5,435 bases of DNA. It comes from an uncultured Prevotella sp. (GTDB lineage: Bacteria > Bacteroidota > Bacteroidia > Bacteroidales > Bacteroidaceae). Each line of letters starts with the position of its first letter. Within the stretch, counting starts at the first letter, position 1. The stretch is from positions 1 through 5,435 of the forward strand of contig URSZ01000139.1 of the NCBI GenBank assembly GCA_900550635.1, in the 5' to 3' direction. A model generated the notes under the pieces. That model saw only the letters and a list, made by a program, of their open reading frames with translations. It was not told the origin of the DNA and did no database searches. Both the position numbers and the translations under genes were made by a program. Positions 1 through 5,051 of the stretch are shown in pieces.

Positions 1-670
1 CACCTTTGTCGAAGCTCCAAGACAAGCCATAAAGCCTTTTATCCATTTTACGTGAAACATGGATTGCCAGCACTGCCAACGAACATGCTTCGGAAAAAGA
101 CGATGCGATGGCTGCACCTGCTATTCCCATGTCCCAATGGAATATGAGCAGCCAATTACTTGGAATGTTCACTAATACGGCTGTCAGAGCCGCCATGTTC
201 AAGGCTTTTGTATAGGTAATACCGACCATGAACGAGCGTAAGGCAAGGAATGGAAAGGAGAACAACAGTCCCCAAATTCGCCCGTCCAAATAATCAATCA
301 CAGCATGATAGACTTCCGCAGAAGCAATCAGCTTACTTAGAATAATCGGGGAAAACAGTTTGGAGAACAAATACAAAAAGACAGCAAGTCCCGACAGGAA
401 AAACAATCCTTGAAAAAATGTCTTCCCTGTTTCGGAATAATGCTGCTCGCCATTACGCCGTGCGATAACGACCTGTAAGCCCAAACTGAAACCGAAGCCG
501 AGCATATAGATAGCCAGATACCAAACCCCAGCAAGGGCGGATGCACCCAGTTCTATATCTCCTACATGCCCCAAGAAAATAGCATCGGTGATATTGATAA
601 GTTGTTCGATAAGGATGCTCATCATTACGGGAAAGTTGATGAGCCAAATATTCTTATATGTATAGTTCAT
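1..670 (-). CDS. MATE-family multidrug efflux transporter, N-terminal part (runs off the window)
   Basis: This is the first 223 residues of an inner-membrane drug/cation antiporter of the MATE family; the rest lies beyond base 1. The protein starts MNYTYKNIWLINFPVMMSIL and is strongly hydrophobic. The family's first-helix pattern is visible: Pro14, Glu22-Gln23, Asn26-x-x-Asp29 and the FLGHVG segment (residues 32-37), followed by LGASALAGVWYL and GFGFSLGLQVVIARRNGE. About half of a normal MATE protein of roughly 440-460 residues is present, with no stop or frameshift. The ATG at 670 is chosen because the family motif begins within about 10 residues of it. There is no clear Shine-Dalgarno, which is usual in Bacteroidetes. 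It lies downstream of an acetyltransferase and an AraC regulator on the same strand, which suggests a drug-response role. The exported compound cannot be read from the sequence. A 60-base sample (481-540) has 53% G+C, higher than the two genes upstream. Confidence 0.93.
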   Translation of the reverse strand, partial: MNYTYKNIWLINFPVMMSILIEQLINITDAIFLGHVGDIELGASALAGVWYLAIYMLGFGFSLGLQVVIARRNGEQHYSETGKTFFQGLFFLSGLAVFLYLFSKLFSPIILSKLIASAEVYHAVIDYLDGRIWGLLFSFPFLALRSFMVGITYTKALNMAALTAVLVNIPSNWLLIFHWDMGIAGAAIASSFSEACSLAVLAIHVSRKMDKRLYGLSWSFDKG

Positions 671-887
671 TGTTCAACTTGATATGATGCGACAAGTCCT
701 GCTGCACAAGGCGGCATGACACATCGCATAATTATGAATTTGGAATAATGGCAAAACAAGAAAGGACAAACCTATTATAAGCCTGTCCGTTGTTGAATAG
801 CTATGACTAAAATGCTATCCGTTAAGCGTAGCTATATGCACACTTGCCATTTCATATGTTGTTGAACAACTCTATTTTTTTGTTAGT
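671..887 (-). promoter_or_regulatory. long 5' leader of the efflux-pump gene with a short ORF and self-complementary segments
   Basis: If transcription begins about five bases after the -7 element at 892-899, the pump mRNA has a leader of some 217 bases. It holds a 13-base near-palindrome, GTTGTTCAACAAC (870-858). A seven-codon ORF, MKWQVCI, follows (855-832). TTCAACAAC is repeated exactly at 866-858 and 797-789. An ATAGCTA/TAGCTAT inverted pair (835-829 and 803-797) and the terminator-like hairpin at 788-764 come next. GTTGAACA, immediately before the start codon (678-671), is perfectly complementary to TGTTCAAC (868-861). These features are seen directly; a regulatory role is inference. Confidence 0.4.
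753..788 (-). terminator. terminator-like hairpin in the efflux-pump leader
   Basis: On the minus strand GGACAGGCTT (788-779) pairs with AGGTTTGTCC (773-764) over ten continuous base pairs, three of them G-U, around a five-base loop. A T-rich tract, TTTCTTGTTTT, follows. The G-U pairs become A-C mismatches in plus-strand RNA, so the hairpin is specific to the minus transcript. It lies after the acetyltransferase stop and before the pump start. It could end the regulator-acetyltransferase transcript, act as an attenuator in the pump leader, or both. The T tract is interrupted, so termination is probably partial. Confidence 0.5.
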
Positions 888-891
888 ATTG

Positions 892-926
892 CAAAGATAG
901 CATTTGTTCTTGATTATACCTCCAAA
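892..926 (-). promoter_or_regulatory. Bacteroidetes-type promoter for the efflux-pump gene
   Basis: TATCTTTG (899-892 on the minus strand) is an exact match to the TAnnTTTG -7 element. TTTG (926-923) lies 23 bases upstream, slightly more than the usual 19-21. The upstream half overlaps the end of the acetyltransferase gene. It would let the pump be transcribed independently of the regulator and acetyltransferase. Confidence 0.5.
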
Positions 927-1546
927 TTCTTGATTTCTTTTTGCAGATTTTCCAAAAAACGGGAAGCATGTGCGCCATCCATTTGTGTATGGTGAAACTG
1001 AAAAGAGACAGTCAATGTACGCTTCCACAACCTTCGTTTGTATTTACCCCAGATTAAAAACGGATTATTGAACACACCGCTGTACATACCTACAGCTCCA
1101 TCTATCTCATATTGAGCAAGAGCAGATGTACCAATGACCATGCTGTCCGTTAGGTCATAATTTTGGCAACTTTCAGCAACTTGCTTCGTCAGTCTCAGAT
1201 AATCAGTATTGAACTGCTGCAAATTATCGGAAAAAGGAATATCGCAAGAACTAACTTCGCCCTCCCGATTGGCTACAATAGAACAGACAGCAAGATTGTC
1301 GTATTGCATTAACTTCTTGTCAACAGGATGCTTATAGTACTTTTTTTTGTCGCTTTCTGCTTTTCCGATACAACTGCACATCAACATATTGAACTTTAGC
1401 CTTGTTCTTTTGCTTATTTGGGTTAGACGAGTAACATCTATGGTCTTGAAAAAGGTGAGCATGGGCATGGGGGCATTCATCCACAATTCAAATGCATAAG
1501 CACGGGTTGTTTCTTTTGGATTTACTTCTTTCATTCTATCATTCAT
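914..1546 (-). CDS. CatA-like O-acetyltransferase (chloramphenicol acetyltransferase family)
   Basis: This 210-residue cytoplasmic enzyme belongs to the CAT fold, which moves an acetyl group from acetyl-CoA to a drug hydroxyl, classically that of chloramphenicol, and normally works as a trimer. The decisive motif is QFHHTQMDGAH (residues 183-193). By the family's HHxxxDGxH pattern, His186 is the catalytic base and Asp190 its structural partner. The preceding NPFLIWGKYKRR...LTVSF stretch also aligns well with the classical enzymes, and the length is normal for the family (about 210-220). The region matching the classical oxyanion-stabilising Ser148 reads TSALAQYEID and does not align cleanly, so the substrate is uncertain. 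The ATG at 1546 is used; Met5 (1534) is possible. The gene sits 61 bases after an AraC regulator, with a -7-like element in the gap. A sample (1201-1260) has 37% G+C. Confidence 0.93.
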   Translation of the reverse strand: MNDRMKEVNPKETTRAYAFELWMNAPMPMLTFFKTIDVTRLTQISKRTRLKFNMLMCSCIGKAESDKKKYYKHPVDKKLMQYDNLAVCSIVANREGEVSSCDIPFSDNLQQFNTDYLRLTKQVAESCQNYDLTDSMVIGTSALAQYEIDGAVGMYSGVFNNPFLIWGKYKRRLWKRTLTVSFQFHHTQMDGAHASRFLENLQKEIKNLEV

Positions 1547-1562
1547 TTTAATTTAATCAGAG

Positions 1563-1570
1563 CAAAGGTA
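1563..1570 (-). promoter_or_regulatory. -7 promoter element upstream of the acetyltransferase
   Basis: TACCTTTG on the minus strand matches TAnnTTTG exactly and ends 16 bases before the acetyltransferase ATG, which would give a leader of only about 11 bases. No good TTTG is found 19-21 bases upstream, so any -33 element is weak. A weak core promoter would suit activation by the adjacent AraC protein, but that is inference. Readthrough from the regulator gene is equally possible. Confidence 0.4.
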
Positions 1571-1607
1571 AATCGGCTAACAAACTATGGATAGAATAAA
1601 AGAGACA

Positions 1608-2429
1608 TTATATTGGGTTGTTAAACAAATCAGAATAAGGTTTGCATACGTTTAACAAAGACAATGGCGTATAACCGCTAAATTGTTTAAACTCCCGGAT
1701 AAAATGCGATTGGTCTGCGTAACCACATTGATATGCAATTTGAGCCAGATTTGCATTTTCTGTGTAATGCTGTAGCAGTTTCAATGATTTCTGGAAACGA
1801 ACTATTCTTGCATATTCCTTCGGATTCGCACCTACCAGCTCATTGAACAGACGTTCAAATTGTTTTTTGCTCAAACAGACGGTAGAAGCCAGTTCTGTGA
1901 CGGAAATGGCAGGCATGATGAATAGTTGTTGGATTGCAGAAGCTATTCTTTTGAGATTGCATGTAGTTTTTGAAGTCAATACATCTGTTATTCGAGATAA
2001 CAGCCATTGCTCTATTATTGTAATATATGAATTGGTATCTTCATAGTTAAAGATTTGCGCAGCCAGTTGTTTTAATTTTGCGTTTTCAAGGTCATAACCG
2101 GAAATCTCTTGATTATGTAATAAAGATATGGGCATATTCAAGAAGGCTTTTAGAACGTATGGTTGAAACACAACCACTATCATTTCCACATTTCCATCCG
2201 CATATAAATGGGAAGGATAATTTACCTGACCACTGATGCTAAATTCCGATTGAGTGGTTTTCAACTCCGGTATATAGAGCGGTGTTTGTTTGTGGAAAAT
2301 GATTTGAGGACAACCAATAGGAAAAGTAAGGGTATTCAGCGGTTGATTACTTTTGAATACCCAATAATACCTGACGTAAGGTTGTAACTCCTTGCAAGGC
2401 TTGTAAAATTGGAAGTCCTCTTGAATCAT
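1608..2429 (-). CDS. AraC-family transcriptional regulator
   Basis: This is a 273-residue DNA-binding regulator. The N-terminal half (residues 1-150) opens FQFYKPCKELQPYVRYYWVF and continues through FPIGCPQIIFH and SISGQVNYPSHL; this resembles the sensing domain often found on Bacteroidetes AraC proteins (DUF6597-like). The C-terminal half (about 165-262) is an AraC domain with two helix-turn-helix units: VTELASTVCLSKKQFERLF (177-195), then ANLAQIAYQCGYADQSHF (226-243) with the family signature ending FKQFSGYTP. The reading frame is open back to an ATG at 2561, but the extra 44 codons run through a perfect inverted repeat and are not family-like, so the ATG at 2429 is preferred; an ATG at 2456 is also possible. 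It probably controls the acetyltransferase and pump downstream and perhaps itself. A sample (1981-2040) has 30% G+C, the lowest of the genes. Confidence 0.93.
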   Translation of the reverse strand: MIQEDFQFYKPCKELQPYVRYYWVFKSNQPLNTLTFPIGCPQIIFHKQTPLYIPELKTTQSEFSISGQVNYPSHLYADGNVEMIVVVFQPYVLKAFLNMPISLLHNQEISGYDLENAKLKQLAAQIFNYEDTNSYITIIEQWLLSRITDVLTSKTTCNLKRIASAIQQLFIMPAISVTELASTVCLSKKQFERLFNELVGANPKEYARIVRFQKSLKLLQHYTENANLAQIAYQCGYADQSHFIREFKQFSGYTPLSLLNVCKPYSDLFNNPI

Positions 2430-2433
2430 ATCA

Positions 2434-2441
2434 CAAAGATA
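2434..2441 (-). promoter_or_regulatory. -7 promoter element at the start of the AraC gene
   Basis: TATCTTTG on the minus strand is an exact TAnnTTTG match ending four bases before the preferred ATG (2429). Initiation from it would give a leaderless or nearly leaderless message. No TTTG lies 19-21 bases upstream. Either the core promoter is weak and needs an activator, or the match is fortuitous. Confidence 0.35.
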
Positions 2442-2506
2442 TGGCTTTATTGCCATACTATATATGACATTGAAAGCTTTTTTATTTAAGACTTTTGGAA
2501 AACAAT

Positions 2507-2557
2507 TTAGTGCAAGGTGCAAGTATATATCTATATATAGCTTGCACCTTGCACTAA
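2507..2557. repeat. 17-bp perfect inverted repeat made of tandem GTGCAAG heptamers
   Basis: TTAGTGCAAGGTGCAAG (2507-2523) is followed, after a 17-base TA-rich spacer, by its exact reverse complement CTTGCACCTTGCACTAA (2541-2557). Each arm holds two adjacent copies of the heptamer GTGCAAG, giving four copies in all. The spacer (TATATATCTATATATAG) is itself nearly self-complementary, so the whole 51 bases could form one long hairpin or cruciform. There is no T-run after the right arm on the plus strand and only a broken one on the minus strand, so it is a poor intrinsic terminator. It lies between the AraC gene and the divergent small-RNA promoter. It could be an operator, a small mobile repeat (MITE- or REP-like) or a cruciform site. 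Confidence 0.9.
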
Positions 2558-2581
2558 CCATAGAATATTTATTTTCAATGA

Positions 2582-2613
2582 TTTGCGCATTTGAAAATAA
2601 AGTGGTATCTTTG
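2582..2613 (+). promoter_or_regulatory. near-canonical Bacteroidetes promoter for the small RNA
   Basis: TTTG (2582-2585), a 20-base spacer and TATCTTTG (2606-2613) match the Bacteroidetes housekeeping promoter in both boxes and in spacing. It is the best promoter in the window. It points away from the AraC gene into a region with no convincing ORF. Transcription should begin near 2618. Confidence 0.8.
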
Positions 2614-2617
2614 AACC

Positions 2618-2838
2618 GAAGATAAAAGCAGACACAATCCTGACAAGGAAAGTCAAATGTTCTTTGAAAAAAGTGCCTAATTCGTACCCCCTTAAAGATT
2701 GAGGTACGCTAAAATATTGATTTTAAGACTTGTGAGCCGCATGGTTCAAGACCCAAGCGGATCACAGAAACGCTGGACAGAAATGGACAGTAAATGTACA
2801 ACTACTCCTACAATATTTGATATTGTAGGAGTTTTTTC
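2618..2838 (+). ncRNA. candidate structured small RNA, about 220 nt, possibly 6S-like
   Basis: A good promoter and a strong intrinsic terminator define a transcript of about 220 bases with no plausible protein. Visible helices are TGAC/GTCA (2641-2654), CTTT/AAAG closed by a GAAA loop (2662-2673), CGTACC/GGTACG (2683-2688 with 2703-2708), and TGTGAgCCGC/GCGGaTCACA (2731-2740 with 2757-2766, one mismatch). TGGACAG is repeated at 2774-2780 and 2784-2790, and the terminator hairpin closes the RNA. Size and layout (own promoter, own terminator, free-standing) fit the known Bacteroidales-1 RNA motif, proposed to be a 6S RNA, but I cannot confirm family membership and see no neighbouring L20 gene, which often flanks that motif. 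A regulatory RNA acting in trans, or one tied to the cassette beside it, is the alternative. The 5' end is estimated. Confidence 0.6.
2804..2837 (+). terminator. strong intrinsic terminator of the small RNA
   Basis: ACTCCTACAATA (2804-2815) pairs perfectly with TATTGTAGGAGT (2821-2832) around a five-base loop, and the run TTTTTT (2832-2837) follows. The minus strand has no T-run after the stem, so it acts on plus-strand transcription only. Confidence 0.92.
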
Positions 2839-2957
2839 GTATAATGTCTGTGACCTGTCTCCTCCCTAAAATTAGATTAATGTCCAAAATCGTCGGTTTG
2901 TTGTCTTAATTTATCCATTCTATAAATCATCGTCATTACTTTTATCCCAAAATTTAA

Positions 2958-2980
2958 AGGCTCTTCTAAATGAAAAGCCT
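2958..2980 (-). terminator. weak terminator-like hairpin in the gene-free gap
   Basis: On the minus strand AGGCTTTT (2980-2973) pairs with AAGAGCCT (2965-2958), eight positions with one mismatch and a seven-base loop, and is followed by TTAAATTTT. It starts two bases after the stop of a 40-codon minus-strand ORF. The T tract is broken by three A's, so it would be weak. It may be unrelated to any transcript. Confidence 0.3.
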
Positions 2981-3196
2981 ATTATAAATTTATAAAATAT
3001 TCATATAATATAGAAAACTGTACTCCCAACACCACTTTTTGCATCGAAATGTACATTATTTCTCGCTTTCTAACCCTGCTTTTAAACGTATCTCCAACTT
3101 CCATTTAATAGTTGCTCAAGCATTATCTAAACACAGACCTAGCGCCGTAATTTTACATTTATCTTTCCATACAAGTCTTTTTTGACTTTTTGTGAA

Positions 3197-3220
3197 GTAT
3201 TCTTACAAAAAAGAGAATAC
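3197..3220. repeat. 7-bp inverted repeat
   Basis: GTATTCT (3197-3203) and AGAATAC (3214-3220) are perfect reverse complements around a ten-base A-rich spacer. There is no adjoining T-run in either direction, so it is not an intrinsic terminator. It could be a binding site or chance in AT-rich DNA. Confidence 0.45.
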
Positions 3221-3360
3221 AATAGAGCCTATCGACCTCTCAAAACATAACCGATATTAAGAGGATCTAATCCCAATTAAATACGAATTAAACAGATGTT
3301 ATCTCAAAATTAAATTGAATTTAGACCTTGTGTTTGCTTCATTTTCTTGCCCCTACAAAG

Positions 3361-3410
3361 AAAAATGAAAACAAAACCGCCCAACTTGAAATACATCGAG
3401 TTCGGGCGGC
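3361..3410 (-). terminator. intrinsic terminator of the beta-helix surface-protein operon
   Basis: On the minus strand CCGCCC (3409-3404) pairs with GGGCGG (3382-3377). An inner AACT/AGTT helix extends the stem, and the T-rich tail TTTTGTTTTCATTTTT follows (3376-3361). It begins about 35 bases after the stop codon at 3445 and fits the end of the tandem surface-protein transcript. Confidence 0.88.
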
Positions 3411-3425
3411 TTCTATAAAACAAGC

Positions 3426-3438
3426 TCCCCTCCGGGGA
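3426..3438 (-). other. short GC hairpin just after the stop codon
   Basis: TCCCC and GGGGA flank a three-base loop (GGA on the minus strand), seven bases after the stop of the surface-protein gene. It has no T-run of its own. It may protect the 3' end of the message or add to the terminator that follows. Confidence 0.45.
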
Positions 3439-3444
3439 AATCGA

Positions 3445-5028
3445 TTAATGCAACATCATTTTTTGTACTTTCTTGCTTACACCGTCAGTCAACACAAAGA
3501 TTACGCAATGAGCGTCGATGTCTTGTTTATTGACCGTCATCATGCCAGCGCCATTTCCGGCGTAAACCGCACGACCCAACATATCTACCACGGTCAACGT
3601 GAAGTTGCGGTCGGCCGTATTCATGACAGAGATTTGGTCGCCATTGGCCACAATCACGAAGTCCGATTCATCGGCTGCAACCGACGAGATAGCCGACGGG
3701 TCGGTAGCGCCGTATTCATAGGCACCGATGTCTCTCGTGCCCACAACGGCCAAGCCACGAATGTCGGTAGTGGGGACAAGGTCGACATATTCGCCTGTGG
3801 CATAACCGGCGTTCACAGCACTGCTGTTCTCGGCGGTCAACGCCAAGTAGGGTACGAAGTTGTCGGTAGACAATACGGTAGACAAAGCCACATTCGATAG
3901 CGGGTAGGTAGCCAAAGTCTCTACCGTGTTGTTGTACTGGGCTTTTCCACTGTTGAAGCACTCGTCGTCGATAGCGTCATTAACACCCTGCTCAGCGCCT
4001 ACGATAATGTTGTTGTAACCTTCGATAGGAGTGCGCAAATTGGCTACCGTGTAGCTGGGATCGCCAAAAATACCGGCTCCGTTGGCAAAGATCAGGTTGT
4101 TGAGCATCACAAGCTCACCTTTATAAATATCGCCGATACGCAATGCGCCATCGTTGTCGTAGAAGGTGTTGTTGATCACATATATCGTCGCATCGGCAGA
4201 TTCTGTCACATCGATAGCTCCTTGATTGGAAACAGAACTCTCTATATCGGGAGTATAGACGGCTTCGGAGGTATTGCCTACAAAGGTACAATTGACAACC
4301 TTTACACTTTCCACATTGGAGTATCCCACAGCTGCATCGGAAGTCGAAATCGCTGTTCCCGCTCCCGGCACATCATTGCGATAGAAAGTACAGTTTTCTA
4401 CCAGCAGCGACCCAGCATCGCCATTGTTTACACCGGCTTGTATAAGGGCGGCACCCGTACCATAATTACTGTACACATAGTTGCCGTCGAAATAGGAGTT
4501 GCGCACGGTCACATCTTTGGCGCGAGCGCATATACCCGAACCTCCTGAGCCCGACTCGTTGTCGATAAACTGGCAGCTGTCTACCACCAACGTATTACCG
4601 GCAAAGTAAAGGCCTCCGGCCGGTTGATAAGTAACTTGGCGACCATTGAGGAAAGTAAGGCCTTTTACCGTAAGGTTGCAACCGGTCGCGGCACGCATAA
4701 TACGAGCGCCCTCACCGCCGTCCTTACCAGCTTGTAAAGCGGCGCGAAGCGTCGTATTTTCCCCAATAATAGTTACGTTTTTGTTCTCACCGAAATCCAA
4801 TTGGCCGCCCGTATCGAAAGTAGTATTGGCTTCCAAATAGATAATGGTCTCTTCGTTCTCTTTTACACTGGCTACCGCATATTGCAAGGTTTTATAAGCG
4901 GTTTCCCACGAAGCGCCGTTGTAACTGTCGTTACCCGTCGAGGCGCTCACATAGATTTCTGTGGCCGCAAAGGCGTTCATACCGAAACAGCCGGCCAACA
5001 ATCCTACAAATAATACTTTTTTGTTCAT
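3445..5028 (-). CDS. secreted parallel beta-helix (pectate-lyase-like) surface protein with C-terminal sorting-type domain
   Basis: This 527-residue exported protein begins with a signal peptide (about residues 1-21, MNKK then a hydrophobic core, ending AFA before Ala22). Next is IYVSASTGNDSYNGASWETA (25-44), the usual opening of Bacteroidetes beta-helix proteins. Repeated coils carry a degenerate V-x-N-C-T-F-x-x-N pattern (VDSCQFIDN, VRNSYFDGN, VENCTFYRN, VVNCTFVGN, VINNTFYDN). After that come SAVNAGYA and DIRGLAVVGTRDIGAYEYG (422-440), the 'choice-of-anchor Q' signature. The last 85 residues form a beta-rich domain (FTLTVVDMLGRAVYAG ... KKVQKMMLH) resembling type IX secretion sorting domains. 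No catalytic residues are evident, so adhesion or glycan binding is as likely as lyase activity. It lies 23 bases after a paralogue, probably in one operon. A sample (3661-3720) has 58% G+C. Confidence 0.9.
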   Translation of the reverse strand: MNKKVLFVGLLAGCFGMNAFAATEIYVSASTGNDSYNGASWETAYKTLQYAVASVKENEETIIYLEANTTFDTGGQLDFGENKNVTIIGENTTLRAALQAGKDGGEGARIMRAATGCNLTVKGLTFLNGRQVTYQPAGGLYFAGNTLVVDSCQFIDNESGSGGSGICARAKDVTVRNSYFDGNYVYSNYGTGAALIQAGVNNGDAGSLLVENCTFYRNDVPGAGTAISTSDAAVGYSNVESVKVVNCTFVGNTSEAVYTPDIESSVSNQGAIDVTESADATIYVINNTFYDNDGALRIGDIYKGELVMLNNLIFANGAGIFGDPSYTVANLRTPIEGYNNIIVGAEQGVNDAIDDECFNSGKAQYNNTVETLATYPLSNVALSTVLSTDNFVPYLALTAENSSAVNAGYATGEYVDLVPTTDIRGLAVVGTRDIGAYEYGATDPSAISSVAADESDFVIVANGDQISVMNTADRNFTLTVVDMLGRAVYAGNGAGMMTVNKQDIDAHCVIFVLTDGVSKKVQKMMLH

Positions 5029-5049
5029 ACGTTTTAATTGTTATCTTTG
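5020..5049 (+). promoter_or_regulatory. possible antisense promoter between the paralogous genes
   Basis: On the plus strand TTTG (5020-5023) is followed after 18 bases by an exact -7 match, TATCTTTG (5042-5049). The spacer is one base short of the usual range. It points against the two minus-strand genes and would start transcription antisense to the 3' end of the upstream paralogue. It may be fortuitous in this AT-rich gap. Confidence 0.25.
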
Positions 5050-5051
5050 AT

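Larger units (their letters stand above)
2839..3360. other. AT-rich stretch with no supported gene
   Basis: This stretch lies between two terminators that face each other: the small RNA's on the plus strand and the surface-protein gene's on the minus strand. It is very AT-rich; a sample (2941-3000) has 20% G+C. No ORF here resembles a known protein. The longest I found by eye is 40 codons on the minus strand (3104-2982, MEVGDTFKSRVRKREIMYIS...), which could easily be chance. Two hairpins are visible and are listed separately. No full promoter was found on either strand. It may be a junction between blocks of different origin. Confidence 0.6.

Noticed and set aside
337..647. Two minus-strand frames of 64 and 69 codons inside the efflux-pump gene
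   Set aside because: They overlap the MATE reading frame, which is continuous and carries family motifs; these are out-of-frame shadows.
2740..2757. TTCAAGA loop resembling a tRNA T-arm
   Set aside because: Only two G-C pairs close the loop, and there is no acceptor stem, anticodon arm or CCA end in register.
2731..2766. Resemblance of GAGCCGCATG...GCGGATC to group II intron domain V
   Set aside because: It lacks the GNRA tetraloop and two-base bulge, is a few bases short of the 34-nt domain V, has G-A in place of the G-U pair of the catalytic triad, and no intron reverse transcriptase is nearby.
2741..2872. Plus-strand ORF of 43 codons (MVQDPSGSQKRWTEM...) inside the small-RNA region
   Set aside because: It runs straight through the intrinsic terminator, so a full message would rarely be made. 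Its start sits in the loop of a stable stem, and the sequence resembles no protein family I know. It is more likely a chance reading of a conserved RNA.
3236..3264. CCTCT/AGAGG inverted pair
   Set aside because: Only five base pairs with a 19-base loop and no T-run; well within chance for this region.
3328..3900. 190-codon plus-strand open frame opposite the surface-protein gene
   Set aside because: It is antisense to a well-supported protein with a signal peptide and family motifs, and its translation is His/Arg-rich without recognisable domains; it begins in the terminator region.
4222..5013. Plus-strand frames of 64-108 codons opposite the surface-protein gene
   Set aside because: They are shadows of the repetitive, GC-richer beta-helix coding sequence, with no promoter or family features.
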